Notes: generated by a model from the sequence alone, not told the origin. Counted from the stretch's first letter, positions 43,062 through 52,589 are shown. The stretch is 64,000 nt of DNA from Planctomycetota bacterium (GCA_022711465.1 JAKLEZ010000025.1:31437-95436); one strand, 5' to 3'. Numbers and translations: made by a program.

Positions 43062-43090
43062 ACTCTAGCCGATTCCATCGTGTCTTTCAA
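43062..43090 (-). promoter_or_regulatory. Sigma-70-type promoter of pseudopilin B
   Basis: TTGAAA (43090-43085), a 17-base spacer and TAGAGT (43067-43062) on the minus strand, about 50 bases upstream of the ATG. Confidence 0.65.
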
Positions 43091-43201
43091 GAGGTTACCG
43101 GTCACATTCGACGCCTTGGTATCCTCAGTCAACCAATCAGGAAGACCCGGCTCTTCCCCGCCCCCGGGAACATCACCACTATCACACTTACCTGGTTTAC
43201 C

Positions 43202-44896
43202 TCACTTCGCACAGTCGGCGGACACCGGGGCTGCCGGAGCCGGTCCCGTCCAGCACTTCAGGAACCGCTCCAAGTCGGAACCGTCGATGACCCCGTCCCC
43301 CACCACGTCGAAACAGGCACATACCGCGGAATCGAACGGCGATGTGCCGTAAAGACAGGTCTGGAGGACGCCAAAGTCCCGCTGGTCGACCGCCCCGTCC
43401 GGCTCGGTACCATCCGTCCCCGAACCGGCTGCGTCAAAGACCGGCGTGTGGCAGGAACTCTTGTCCAGCGACACTCCCAGCACGGCGATCCGACCGCCCA
43501 AACCCCGCTCGTCCGCCTGAATCCGCAGCCGGATCCGGCTCAGGGTCTTCCGGGCGTCGATCTGGGCCGCGTGGTAAAGGAGAAACGCTCCGTCATGGTT
43601 GCCGCCGCTCTGGTTCGTGCCGTCGTGCCGAACCCGCTGAAAGCCGACCACGTCCGGTCCACTACTCCTTAATCGACCACCTACCCCGACAGCCTGAGAA
43701 TTATCGTCCCCGTCCGTCCCGAACCAGTTGTAGAGCTTGAAGGACCAGGAATCGACGGTCTGATCGTTGTAGACCGCCTCGACGACCAGTTCTCCATTGT
43801 TGTCCCCGTTGCCAACGGTCAGAAGGCGAATCTGAGCGTAGGGGCCGGGCAGAAACTCGCGCGGACCATCCGGGTTGAGCACGAAAACGTTCTCGGGGTT
43901 GAAAGGACCTGCCAAGGTGTCACCGCCATCCCATTTGATGGAATTCCATCCATCATAGCGGAGCTGAAAGCCGGGTGAGCCCGGGACCTGGACGGTGAAT
44001 ACCCCATTCGGGGGCAAGCCGGGCATCAGCGGCGTGGGCAGAAGACTTGGGTCGAGGTGATCCTGGCATGGCCGGATGTAGCCCTCGGCCGCCAGGGTGT
44101 GGTCATTCTTGGCGATCATGGTCCGCTCGCCGTTGGCGAAACGATCGTTGTCGTCGGAGGAGGTGGTGTCCGAGCCGACGCCGAGCAGGGCATCGGCGTT
44201 GCCGACGCAACGCAGGTCGAGCGGACCCCCGGCCGAGGGCGGACCGCAGACCCCGGTCTGGATAGGGTTCATCTCCGTGATCCGCAGGGCAGAAACGCCT
44301 ACCTCGCTGGCGTCATCGTACCAGGCGAAGTTGAACATGATGTACATCACCGACCCGCGTTTGAGCCAAACGAAGCCACCGTTACCGCTTGCGCCGCAGC
44401 GGGGATAGGGTAGGCCCGCATCCCAGTTGGGACACTGCGGCCCCGGGCCGGTGTCCATCCACCGCCCCTGGTTGTTCTCGTTGGTCTGGATCCACTGCCG
44501 GTTGGTCCCGTACTGGCCGTTCCACGGGACATTGGGGTCCCAGTACTTCCACTGGTCGTAGCCGTCCATGATGACTTCCAGCGGAGAGTAGTCCGTGGCA
44601 TGGGCGGGAGGCACGAAGTACTCGATCTTGTAGATGTTCGGCTCGTCGGGGATCTCCGGACCCAGGCAGTTGTCGTTGTTGTCGAATTTCCAGTAGGCCC
44701 GGCGGACGCCATCGAACCCCTGGCCCCACCAGTAGCGGCCGTCGAACATCGGCGTGCCATCGTCATAGCCGCCGGCGGCTTCGTTGTGCCAGTTGCCGTC
44801 GAATCGGTCGGGCTTCAGGTACCAGACCCGCTGGGCGCTGGCGGAATCGGCGGCTGCCAGGACGGCAACCAGACAGACAATCAAGCGAGATCTCAT
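43202..44896 (-). CDS. Secreted protein with C-terminal dockerin-like double repeat
   Basis: This 564-residue protein has a signal peptide (LIVCLVAVLAAADSASA) and a 480-residue body with no recognised family. The body is rich in Trp, Tyr, Asn and Gly (YWWGQGFDGVRRAYWKFDNNDN, NFAWYDDASEV, FQLRYDGWNSIKWDGGD) and may be a beta-sandwich. The C-terminus has two calcium-loop repeats (EPDGAVDQRDFGVLQTCLYG ... CFDVVGDGVIDGSDLERFLKCWTGP) with flanking cysteines. The ATG at 44896 has AAGGAGGT. A strong promoter lies just upstream. Confidence 0.8.
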   Translation of the reverse strand: MRSRLIVCLVAVLAAADSASAQRVWYLKPDRFDGNWHNEAAGGYDDGTPMFDGRYWWGQGFDGVRRAYWKFDNNDNCLGPEIPDEPNIYKIEYFVPPAHATDYSPLEVIMDGYDQWKYWDPNVPWNGQYGTNRQWIQTNENNQGRWMDTGPGPQCPNWDAGLPYPRCGASGNGGFVWLKRGSVMYIMFNFAWYDDASEVGVSALRITEMNPIQTGVCGPPSAGGPLDLRCVGNADALLGVGSDTTSSDDNDRFANGERTMIAKNDHTLAAEGYIRPCQDHLDPSLLPTPLMPGLPPNGVFTVQVPGSPGFQLRYDGWNSIKWDGGDTLAGPFNPENVFVLNPDGPREFLPGPYAQIRLLTVGNGDNNGELVVEAVYNDQTVDSWSFKLYNWFGTDGDDNSQAVGVGGRLRSSGPDVVGFQRVRHDGTNQSGGNHDGAFLLYHAAQIDARKTLSRIRLRIQADERGLGGRIAVLGVSLDKSSCHTPVFDAAGSGTDGTEPDGAVDQRDFGVLQTCLYGTSPFDSAVCACFDVVGDGVIDGSDLERFLKCWTGPAPAAPVSADCAK

Positions 44897-45030
44897 CACA
44901 AACCTCCTTCGGGCAGGATGGTGGTTTTCCGGAGCGTCGTCGCAGGCGTACGCGGGTACGGCGGGGGCAACCGACAGCTTCATAAGCCTCCATGAGCCGG
45001 TGGTGACACGCTCTGCGATTCCTGATCCTC

Positions 45031-45059
45031 ATTCTAACACCATGGCGGAGACGAAGCAA
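45031..45059 (-). promoter_or_regulatory. Sigma-70-type promoter of the 43202-44896 gene
   Basis: TTGCTT (45059-45054), a 17-base spacer and TAGAAT (45036-45031) on the minus strand. The same -35 and -10 sequences occur before rpmI. Confidence 0.7.
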
Positions 45060-45187
45060 CGTCATCGGCTGGCAAGTGTTTATGAATACTGAAGTTGCGT
45101 TGCTCCCCATTAACACGATTAACCGCTCGACTTCTGGCTGGAGCTGTAGTGGTGTTAGGTGGCGGAGGGGTGACAGAAGCAGTGGTA

Positions 45188-46276
45188 TCACGGCGCCGGG
45201 TTGTCGCAGCCTCGGAAGGCGGGGATGGTCGGGCCGGAGTAGCAGCGGGTGAAGACCGCCAGATCGTCGGCGTCTGCGTCCCGGTCGCCGTCGGCATCGA
45301 GGCATTGGCAGGCGCTGCCGTCGAAGGGCGGGTTGGCCACGAACGCGTTGGCCGGGCCGGAGAGGCAGGCCTGAAAGATGCCGAAGTCGGCGTGGTCGAC
45401 GTCGCCGTCGCGGTCGGTATCGAACCGGGGTTCGTTTCGGCAGAAGGTCAGAGCGACCTCGTCGTACCAGAATTCCTCGAAGGTGTTGGTCAAGTACCCC
45501 TCGGTGAGCAGTCGGGGATCGCCCCCGAGGCGCAGCCAGGTGACGTCGATGCCGTTGCCCTGGCCGGGCATTCGCCGGCCCTGACTGATGACCACGCCGT
45601 CGATCAGGAACTCGACATCGCCGACCGCGCCCGAGTACGGATGGACGACGATTTCCAGCCGGTGCCAGCCCTGGGTCCGCGGAACCGGCGTGATGTGCCA
45701 GCCGTCGGCCATCGTCGCCCAGGAGTAGTACTCCCAACTGATCTTGGAGTTAACAGCAAGCACGAAGTACTCGGTGCGGTTAGGTTCGGTCAGGATAAGC
45801 CAGCCGTGGTCGTCGAAGTTCGGCCGGGAGGGTGGCCCCCAAGGATCGCAGTCGCAGAGGATGTCGGCCGGGTCGTAGAACTGGGTCTTGGCCCGCAGAT
45901 GGCCGGGTTCGAGCGGCGGATCGAACACGTGGAGGATCGCGGCCCACATGGGGTCCCAGATCGGCTGGCGGCCGGAACGCTGGCCGGAGAAGACCCGGCC
46001 GCCGTTGGCCTCATCCGGCCAAGTCTCGAACTTGTACGGCCCCCAGGTCTGGGCATCGTTTGGGGCGGGGTTGGGCCAACCCTTGGGGAGCATCGGATCT
46101 ACCGGACATGTGGTCTTCCGATTTGCGGGCGAATCGCAAGCGAGCCACTCGGTCAGGAAACTCCAACTCGTGCCGTCCAGCTTCACTGGCTCGAAGTTCT
46201 CATAGAAGGGAAGCTGGGTCGTGGCCGAAGGCAGGGCTGCGCCCGCGATCGTGGTCAGGAGTGTGGCACAGAGCAT
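45188..46276 (-). CDS. Secreted glycan-binding-like protein with dockerin-like C-terminus
   Basis: This 362-residue protein has a signal peptide (LLTTIAGAALPSA). The body has a lectin/concanavalin-like character (WHRLEIVVHPYSGAVGDVEFLIDGVVISQGRRMPG) also found in the next gene, followed by a two-loop dockerin-like repeat (DTDRDGDVDHADFGIFQACLSGP ... CQCLDADGDRDADADDLAVFTRCYSGP). The ATG at 46276 has GGAGGCG before it. It lies 21 bases after the neighbouring gene on the same strand and is likely co-transcribed. Confidence 0.78.
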   Translation of the reverse strand: MLCATLLTTIAGAALPSATTQLPFYENFEPVKLDGTSWSFLTEWLACDSPANRKTTCPVDPMLPKGWPNPAPNDAQTWGPYKFETWPDEANGGRVFSGQRSGRQPIWDPMWAAILHVFDPPLEPGHLRAKTQFYDPADILCDCDPWGPPSRPNFDDHGWLILTEPNRTEYFVLAVNSKISWEYYSWATMADGWHITPVPRTQGWHRLEIVVHPYSGAVGDVEFLIDGVVISQGRRMPGQGNGIDVTWLRLGGDPRLLTEGYLTNTFEEFWYDEVALTFCRNEPRFDTDRDGDVDHADFGIFQACLSGPANAFVANPPFDGSACQCLDADGDRDADADDLAVFTRCYSGPTIPAFRGCDNPAP

Positions 46277-46297
46277 GGTCGCCTCCGTCGGGCACCG

Positions 46298-47398
46298 CTA
46301 GGGCAGCGGCGTTCCCGCATCGCAGCTGGCGTCAGCCCGCAGGGTTGGGCCGGAGTAGCACGACGAGAACGAGTTCAGGTCGGTCGCGTCGATTGTCCAA
46401 TCGGCATCGATATCCAGGCATCCGCAGGCGGTCAAATCGTACGGAGTGATGGGATTGGGTCCCGTGTAGCATCGCTGAAGCAGACCGAAATCGACCTGGT
46501 CGACATCGGCATCTCCGTCGACGTCGGCCCGGGGCTCGTGGCAGGGCGAGGCGGTGCTCAGCTCGACATCGTCGAACCAGAAGAACTCATAGCTGTAGGG
46601 CGGGCGGACGTCGGTTGCGTCCTGCTCCTCGGGAAACCGGGAGCCGAGCTGGATGCGACGGAGCGGGACGCCGGTGCCGTCCGGGCCGGGGGCTCGGTGG
46701 CCTTGGCCGACCAGCTGGCCATCGATGAAGAACTCGATGTCGCCGACCTGGCCTGAGTAGGGGTGGACCACGATCTCGACGTGCCGCCAGGTCTGAGCGC
46801 CGTGGCATACGAAGTCCGCCTTGCGGGGTACGGAGCTCAGGTTCCATCCGTCGGTCTTGGTTCGCCAGCGATAGAACTTCTGGACTGGATCCTCAGGGTT
46901 GTTGGAGACCGGCATCTCCACGCCGATGAAGGCGAAGTCGTCGTAAGGATAAACCACGTTGGGGCCCATAGGCCCCGGCGGGAGAGCGAGGGCCTCGCCG
47001 GGTAGCGAGGTGAGACCGACCATGCCCCGGACCGGCCAGGCTTCCGCGGTACACAGCGGCCGTTCGACGTCCTGCCAGATCCAGGCGCCGACTCTGAGGA
47101 TGTTGAGTTGCGGCAGAGCCTCAAACTCGTGATAGGCGGCGTACGGGAAAGGATTGTTGGGGATTTCGGTGGCTGCTTGGCCGCCGTTCCCGGTATGGTC
47201 CTTGTGGCCCGAGGTGGAACTGCCTTCCAGATACTGCATGGGGAAGACATTGATCTTGCCTTCGACTTTGGGCCACGTTGAGCGCGAGACACCGCCGTCA
47301 AAGGTGTCGCTGAAGACCGTCGTGAAAGTCTGAGCCTGGCTCGACGGTGCAAGGCTCGTCGCGACGCCGAGGGTTAAGGCGATCAGTCGCCGGGTCAT
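46298..47398 (-). CDS. Secreted glycan-binding-like protein with dockerin-like C-terminus (paralog)
   Basis: This 366-residue protein has a signal peptide (LIALTLGVATSLAPSSQAQ) and the same central motif as its neighbour (HVEIVVHPYSGQVGDIEFFIDGQLVGQGHRAPG), suggesting a concanavalin A-like fold. The C-terminal repeat ADVDGDADVDQVDFGLLQRCYTG ... CGCLDIDADWTIDATDLNSFSSCYSGP is the same as in several neighbours. The ATG at 47398 has GAGAGGAG upstream. Ligand and role are unknown; secretion is likely. Confidence 0.78.
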   Translation of the reverse strand: MTRRLIALTLGVATSLAPSSQAQTFTTVFSDTFDGGVSRSTWPKVEGKINVFPMQYLEGSSTSGHKDHTGNGGQAATEIPNNPFPYAAYHEFEALPQLNILRVGAWIWQDVERPLCTAEAWPVRGMVGLTSLPGEALALPPGPMGPNVVYPYDDFAFIGVEMPVSNNPEDPVQKFYRWRTKTDGWNLSSVPRKADFVCHGAQTWRHVEIVVHPYSGQVGDIEFFIDGQLVGQGHRAPGPDGTGVPLRRIQLGSRFPEEQDATDVRPPYSYEFFWFDDVELSTASPCHEPRADVDGDADVDQVDFGLLQRCYTGPNPITPYDLTACGCLDIDADWTIDATDLNSFSSCYSGPTLRADASCDAGTPLP

Positions 47399-47546
47399 CG
47401 TCTCTGCTCCTCTCCGGGCTCGCCAGGGTGAACCGCCGAAAGCCCGACAGGCCAGTGGGGGTCCAGTGCACGCCTCCACCCCTTGTCATTGGGCACCCTG
47501 AGGTGCGGGCGGGACCGATCCGTTCATCATCGGTTGCAGCGAAGGA

Positions 47547-47583
47547 GGCAGAGCAGGGCCGCCACATCATGCCCCGCTCTGCC
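47547..47583 (-). terminator. Strong hairpin downstream of the PEP-CTERM gene
   Basis: GGCAGAGCAGGGC pairs with GCCCCGCTCTGCC (12 bp with one mismatch) about 40 bases past the stop at 47623. No T tract follows, so it may stabilise the mRNA end rather than terminate by itself. Confidence 0.45.
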
Positions 47584-47622
47584 CCCGATCGTCGTGAAGC
47601 TGCCGAATGCGTGGGAAGAGCG

Positions 47623-48258
47623 TCAGTTGACCTTGCGTCGCAGGAACAGAGCGCCCAGGGCGAGCAGCAGCAGACTGCTGGGCTCGGGGACCACGCCGTA
47701 GGCCTCGATGGTGTACAACGCGGTGGTCGTGGGCACGTCTGCTGCGTTGAAATTCCACCAGACCCGACGTGTGCCATTGATGCCACTGCCTTCATAGGCA
47801 GTGGTGAAGCTGTAGCCGGCGCCGGGGATGGCTGTGAAGTCGCCGTCCAGACGATCGATGGGCAGGATCCAGGAGGTGCCGGTGTCCACGCTGGTCAGGC
47901 GAATGGCGCTCCACGCCCGGGTGATATCCCAGCCAAAGTCCCATTTGGCGTACAGCGTGCTTCCCTGCTTCAACCACATGTAGATTCCGTTGGCGCCGGC
48001 ATTCTGGGCCGCACTCTCCGGGGTATGCGGGCCGGGGCCGGTCGCCAGCCAAGCCCGTGTGTTCGCACCGTCGCTGCCCACATATTGGTGGTTGGTGCCC
48101 CACATGCCGTCCCACGGAATCGCTGGTTCCATCGGGTAGGTTTCACCAGCATAGCCGTTGAACGAGCTCTCGATCGGCTGCCAGGCCGTTCCGGGCAAGC
48201 CGACGGCCGCCGCTCCCGCGATGGCCACGACCGCCGCTGCAAAGACGATGGTCCTCAT
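47623..48258 (-). CDS. PEP-CTERM sorting-domain protein
   Basis: This 211-residue protein has a signal peptide (TIVFAAAVVAIAGAAAVG) and a C-terminal PEP-CTERM anchor (VVPEPSSLLLLALGALFLRRK), the signal processed by an exosortase before cell-surface display in polysaccharide-producing bacteria. The middle (residues about 25-180) is Trp/Gly/Thr-rich and resembles the first part of the protein at 43202-44896 (PYPM/WDGMWGTNHQYVGSDGAN...WLATGPGPHTPES). The ATG at 48258 has GGAGG 6 bases upstream. No exosortase gene is in the window. Confidence 0.88.
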   Translation of the reverse strand: MRTIVFAAAVVAIAGAAAVGLPGTAWQPIESSFNGYAGETYPMEPAIPWDGMWGTNHQYVGSDGANTRAWLATGPGPHTPESAAQNAGANGIYMWLKQGSTLYAKWDFGWDITRAWSAIRLTSVDTGTSWILPIDRLDGDFTAIPGAGYSFTTAYEGSGINGTRRVWWNFNAADVPTTTALYTIEAYGVVPEPSSLLLLALGALFLRRKVN

Positions 48259-48544
48259 CTCGCTCCTCCATTTCATGTCGAGGTCTGTGGTCTCCGTCGC
48301 CCGCCACGCGACGGGGCGGAGACCGCTGTTCGCTTGTCGGTTCTTCCTGTCTTCCTTGACGACGCGGACAAAACTGGGCGGAAGGCCACCGAACCGGCAC
48401 AACCCACCCGCGACTGGGGTATTGGGTTACCGGGCGTTGCCTACGCTGCAACCCTTGCCTCGCCGTTCGTCAACTGCGTTCGCCGTCACCTTCTGCAGCC
48501 AGGAAGCTGTCGGAAAGCCCCAGCCTCTTTGGCCTGCGTACCTA

Positions 48545-48573
48545 AAGCTAATCAGGGATAGGCCTTATGTCAA
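48545..48573 (-). promoter_or_regulatory. Sigma-70 promoter of the PEP-CTERM gene
   Basis: TTGACA (48573-48568), a 17-base spacer and TAGCTT (48550-48545) on the minus strand, leaving a leader of about 280 bases. Confidence 0.6.
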
Positions 48574-48589
48574 TCCCTAACTTGACGCA

Positions 48590-48690
48590 AACGCAGACAG
48601 ATAAAAGTGAAATAAAAATAAATACACTAAAAAATGATCTTCCGGCCTTGGTCGTGTTAGAAGTGATTATGTAGGTATTCTATTCGTAAG
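48590..48690. other. AT-rich patch between the PEP-CTERM and glycosidase genes
   Basis: This patch (including AAATAAAAATAAATACACTAAAAAAT near 48610-48635) has far more A/T than the surrounding GC-rich DNA. It may act as an upstream promoter element for genes on either side. No gene or clear -35/-10 for the plus strand was found in 48574-48923. Confidence 0.45.
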
Positions 48691-48923
48691 CTAGCATTGA
48701 ACGGTCATGAACTGGCGCGACGGCCCCGTAAAACGCGTTAATGGCGGAGAGCCGTCAGTTGCCAGAGCCTGACCGCCGTTGCATCGTGGATGGCGTTTTG
48801 GCGGTTGTGCTGTTCTGTTCACGGGTGCCCGATTAAGTCGTGAATTTGCCTCCGTGAGTTGGTTCGCGTATGCAAGTCGCCTTCGGATGTGCGGGGTGTC
48901 CTCGTCCCTGAGAGGTATTAAGC

Positions 48924-50822
48924 ATGATCAGGCGTATTCTACTGGTTTCGGTTCTCATCGGGGTCGCCGAGGTTGAGGCTCAATGGCGAGTGGGGCCGCC
49001 GAGCAATGAGCGGGAAAGCCGGCCCGGCGATGGCGGGGGGGATCTCAAGCCGATCAGGCCGGGCGACAAGCTGCCGCACCCGGACAGATTCTGCTGGCTG
49101 TTCGCGGATCTGGTGATTCCGGAGACGATCGAGGGCCGGCCCGCCGCCGGTCAGCCGGTCGGGCTGCGGATCGCCGCGGGTGACGGAGGCGAGGTCTGGC
49201 TCGACGGCACGCTGCAGTGCCGGTTCGACAACGACCATCCCGCCCTGGTGATGGTGAGTGAGAAGGCGGTACCCGGGCAGAAAGTCAGCCTTGCCGTGCA
49301 GGTCTACAAGAAGGTCCAAGGGGGGGAGAACTTCGATGAAGCCAACTGGGCATTGATCGATCCCGAGCGGGCGGCGGGACGGGTGGGACTGCGGATCGAC
49401 GCTGCTCGCCTGGAGGGCGTGATCCCCGACGGCATCGTCGGACTCAGCCAGGGGGGTGGGCTTGCTGACTACGAGGATAGCACCGCCGCGCGGCTGAAGG
49501 ACGGCGGCTTCAAGTGGTTCCGCATGGATAACGTGCTCACCAATGCGTTGAAGAAGGGTCTTGATGGTAAGTTCGTTCATGATTGGGCGGACCTGGACCG
49601 GCGGGTGGACTTCATGGCCAAGGCCGGCACGGCCCCCATCCTGGCGGTGTCGTATATGCCCGAAGTGCTCGACGCCGTGCCCAATCCCGATCGACAGAGC
49701 GCCCCGAGAGACTATGCGTTGTGGGAGGAACTGTGCTACCTGGCGGCCAAACGATGCCTGGACCGTGGCCGGCGTGTGCCTTACTGGGAAGTGTGGAACG
49801 AGGTGAACACCGGCTGGCTGAAGCCCGGGCCGCAGGACACCGGCAGCGAGACGTTCCAGAAGCTCTATGACGAGGCCCTGGGCACGCACCAGAGTGACCG
49901 TGAGGTGGTCCGCCGGTTCGAGGCCTACTGCAAGCTCTACCAGGCCTCCGCTCGGGGCATTCTCCGGGCCGACCCCGAGGCCAAGATCGGTGGTCCGGCC
50001 CTGGCCAGCGGGCCGATGGAGAGCAGCCCGGAGCACGGCCATTGTGTTCACGGCAAGGGTTTCGCCCGCGGCCTGATGCTCTGGTGCCGGCAGCAGAAGC
50101 TTCCCCTCGATTTCGTCAGTTGGCATGAGTACTTCCAGTCCGCCGAAGTCATGGCCAAGGAAGCCGAGGTCTTCCGCGGGTATCTCCGGGACTTTCCCGA
50201 GTTCCAGAAGAGCGTCGCGCACTTCATGGTGACGGAGTGGAACGAAGCCTGGTGGGCGGATCGTCCGCAGGATCACGAAATCGGTGCGGCCTACTGCGCC
50301 GACGGGGTCATCCGGGCGTTTCTACCGCACGGCATCGATCGCCCCTGCTTCTTCTACGTCAAACAGAACGACATGGGTTTCCGCGGCGACTACAGCATGT
50401 TGATGAAGGACAACGTGACCAAGCCCACCTACCACATGGCCCGGATCTTCAATCAACTGAGCGGGCGGTGGCTGGCCGTGACCGGCGGCGACGAGGACAT
50501 CTGCGCGGTAGCGGCCTGGGACGAGAAGAAGCCGCGCCTGGCCGTGGTCATGGTCAACTTCCGGTTCCGCCATGCCCTGCGGCGTGCGGTTCGATTGAGC
50601 ATTGACAGCTTGCCCGCCTCGATCAAGCTCTCGCGTTGGCAGGAGTGGACGGTGGACGCGACCCACAGCAACGTCTGGCACGATCGCGACAAGGCCGATC
50701 TGGCCATGACCCGGAGCGGCCGCGTTGACGGCTCGTTCACCTGGGACGGCACCCTCCAGGCCAACTCGATCACCCTGCTTGAGCTGGTGTCGGCTGAGGG
50801 TGGGGCCGCCGCCAGGCCGTGA
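48924..50822 (+). CDS. GH39-like glycoside hydrolase
   Basis: This 632-residue protein has a signal peptide (RILLVSVLIGVAEVEAQ), an N-terminal beta-sandwich (about 40-155) and a TIM-barrel glycosidase domain (about 165-520). The acid/base Glu is E293 in WEVWNEVNTGW and the nucleophile E438 in FMVTEWNEAWW, the pattern of clan GH-A retaining enzymes such as GH39 beta-xylosidases and alpha-L-iduronidases. A C-terminal beta-sandwich (about 530-625) is present. It is probably exported and acts on extracellular glycans. It is convergent with the antiporter gene, 6 bases apart. Confidence 0.85.
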   Translation: MIRRILLVSVLIGVAEVEAQWRVGPPSNERESRPGDGGGDLKPIRPGDKLPHPDRFCWLFADLVIPETIEGRPAAGQPVGLRIAAGDGGEVWLDGTLQCRFDNDHPALVMVSEKAVPGQKVSLAVQVYKKVQGGENFDEANWALIDPERAAGRVGLRIDAARLEGVIPDGIVGLSQGGGLADYEDSTAARLKDGGFKWFRMDNVLTNALKKGLDGKFVHDWADLDRRVDFMAKAGTAPILAVSYMPEVLDAVPNPDRQSAPRDYALWEELCYLAAKRCLDRGRRVPYWEVWNEVNTGWLKPGPQDTGSETFQKLYDEALGTHQSDREVVRRFEAYCKLYQASARGILRADPEAKIGGPALASGPMESSPEHGHCVHGKGFARGLMLWCRQQKLPLDFVSWHEYFQSAEVMAKEAEVFRGYLRDFPEFQKSVAHFMVTEWNEAWWADRPQDHEIGAAYCADGVIRAFLPHGIDRPCFFYVKQNDMGFRGDYSMLMKDNVTKPTYHMARIFNQLSGRWLAVTGGDEDICAVAAWDEKKPRLAVVMVNFRFRHALRRAVRLSIDSLPASIKLSRWQEWTVDATHSNVWHDRDKADLAMTRSGRVDGSFTWDGTLQANSITLLELVSAEGGAAARP

Positions 50823-50828
50823 GGTGGC

Positions 50829-51776
50829 CTACTTCGGCCAGAGAACGGCGACGTAGCCGCAGTAGATCAGCAGGAGCACAGCACCCTCCCAGCGTCGCAG
50901 GCGGAAGCCGGTCCAGAGGATCGGAAGCAGGATCGCCGAGGTCCCCAGCATCACCCCCAGGTCGAAAGCGCTGATGCCGGCGCCGTCGATGGGAGCCAGG
51001 AGGCCGGAGATGCCTGGGATGCACAACATGTTGTAGGTGTTCGAGCCGACGATGTTGCCCAGGGCGATGTCCGCCTGTTTGTTCCAGGCGGCGACGATCG
51101 AGGTGGCGAGCTCCGGCGTGCTGGTGCCCGCGGCCACGATCGTCAGGCCGATCACGGCTTCGCTGACACCCCAGGCCCGGGCGAGGTTGACCGAGCCAGT
51201 GACGAGCAGACGCGAGCCGACGACCAGGACGAGGAGTCCGATCAGGATGAAGAACAGATCTACCGCCCAGTGCCGGCTCAAACCCGGGACGGATGCGTCG
51301 AACGCGTTCCGGATCTCGGCGGCTGCGTGCTGGCGGCCGAGGTGGATGTTTGCGATGGTGTAGACCACAATGCCCAGGAACAGCACCGCGGCCTCCGGAC
51401 GGCTGATGTGAGCGTCGCGGAACATGGCCAGGAACAGCACGGATGCTCCGATCATGACCGGGGTATCCACTTTGACCAGCTGGAACTGCACCCGGAGCGG
51501 GCAGATGAGGGCGGTCATCCCCAGGATGACGCCGATGTTGAGCGTGTTTGAGCCGACGGCGTTGCCGACGGCGATGTCTCCCTGATGGGCCAGCGCCGCC
51601 TTGCTGCTCACCACGAGCTCCGGCATGCTCGTGCCGTAGGCGACCACGGTGAGCCCTACGATCAGCGGGGTGAGACCGAGCCGCAGGGCAAGGGAAGCCG
51701 AGCCGCGCACCAATCCTGCGGCTCCGAGGTAGAGCAGGACCAGCGAACCGAGGACCATCAGTGCGTCGAAGGCCAT
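50829..51776 (-). CDS. Calcium/sodium antiporter of the CaCA family
   Basis: This 315-residue protein has 10-11 hydrophobic helices in two inverted halves. Each half has the alpha-repeat signature: TVVAYGTSMPELVVSS ... AVGNAVGSNTLNIG, and TIVAAGTSTPELATS ... ALGNIVGSNTYNM. These carry the acidic cation-binding residues of YrbG-type exchangers, which exchange Ca2+ for Na+. The start is ATG at 51776. No partner gene is needed. Confidence 0.95.
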   Translation of the reverse strand: MAFDALMVLGSLVLLYLGAAGLVRGSASLALRLGLTPLIVGLTVVAYGTSMPELVVSSKAALAHQGDIAVGNAVGSNTLNIGVILGMTALICPLRVQFQLVKVDTPVMIGASVLFLAMFRDAHISRPEAAVLFLGIVVYTIANIHLGRQHAAAEIRNAFDASVPGLSRHWAVDLFFILIGLLVLVVGSRLLVTGSVNLARAWGVSEAVIGLTIVAAGTSTPELATSIVAAWNKQADIALGNIVGSNTYNMLCIPGISGLLAPIDGAGISAFDLGVMLGTSAILLPILWTGFRLRRWEGAVLLLIYCGYVAVLWPK

Positions 51777-51851
51777 GGGTGCTCCTTGCCGTCGCGGTCG
51801 GGGACCAGTGGGCCTCGGCGTCCACTCTGCCGCGCCAATCCAACCGATTCC

Positions 51852-52472
51852 TCACAGCGTCGCGAAGTTCCTGAGCATGAGCAGGCCCTTCTCCTGGCTC
51901 TTCTCCGGGTGGAACTGGGTGGCGAAGAGGTTGTCCCGCCAGATCATCGCGGTAAACGGCCGGCCATACTCGCAGGTGCCGAACGACGCCGCGCCCTCGG
52001 CGGGAACGACGTAGTAGGAATGGACGAAGTAGAACCAGGTGCCGCTGTCGAGGCCGGCCATTAGCGGGCAGGGGCGCTCCCAGTTGAGGCGGTTCCAGCC
52101 CATGTGAGGGATCTTGAGCTCGCGGCCGCCGGGCAGATCGGAGAAGTCAAAACGCAACACCCGGCCCGGGATAATCCCCAGGCCCCGGTACTCGCCGTCC
52201 TCGTGGCTGACGTCGAAGAGCATTTGCAGGCCGAGGCAGATGCCCAGGAACGGCCGGCCGGATCTGGCGGCCTCGACGACGGCCTCGGTCAGTCCTTGGT
52301 CGTGGAGATGGGCCATGGCGTCGCGGAACGCGCCGACGCCAGGGAGGACGATCTTGTCGGCGTTGCGGATCTGCTCCGCCGCGGTGACGATTTGGGCGCG
52401 AGCCCCCACGCGTTCGAAGGCCTTCTGGACGCTTCGCAGGTTGCCCATGCCGTAGTCGATGATCGAAATCAT
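51852..52472 (-). CDS. hisH: Imidazole glycerol phosphate synthase glutaminase subunit HisH
   Basis: This 206-residue class I glutamine amidotransferase supplies ammonia to HisF in histidine synthesis. The nucleophile Cys is in PFLGICLGLQMLF, and the His-Glu pair in TQFHPEKSQ. The family N-terminus MISIIDYGMGNLRSVQ is clear. hisF and hisA are not adjacent, so the his genes are scattered here. It lies 117 bases from an aminotransferase gene on the same strand. Confidence 0.96.
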   Translation of the reverse strand: MISIIDYGMGNLRSVQKAFERVGARAQIVTAAEQIRNADKIVLPGVGAFRDAMAHLHDQGLTEAVVEAARSGRPFLGICLGLQMLFDVSHEDGEYRGLGIIPGRVLRFDFSDLPGGRELKIPHMGWNRLNWERPCPLMAGLDSGTWFYFVHSYYVVPAEGAASFGTCEYGRPFTAMIWRDNLFATQFHPEKSQEKGLLMLRNFATL

Positions 52473-52589
52473 GGAGTAGCTTTCGGCTGTCAGCCTTCAG
52501 CGATCAGCAGGAGGTGCCGAGCATGCCGCAGCCTTCGCGGAAGTCGGGGCAGGGGGACCGCCACGCCGATGGCTCGGGTCCGGTTCCGT

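Noticed and set aside
45095..46756. A 553-codon plus-strand frame across the lectin-like genes
   Set aside because: It is opposite two genes with signal peptides and dockerin-like ends, and shows repetitive Val/Gly/Arg antisense composition.
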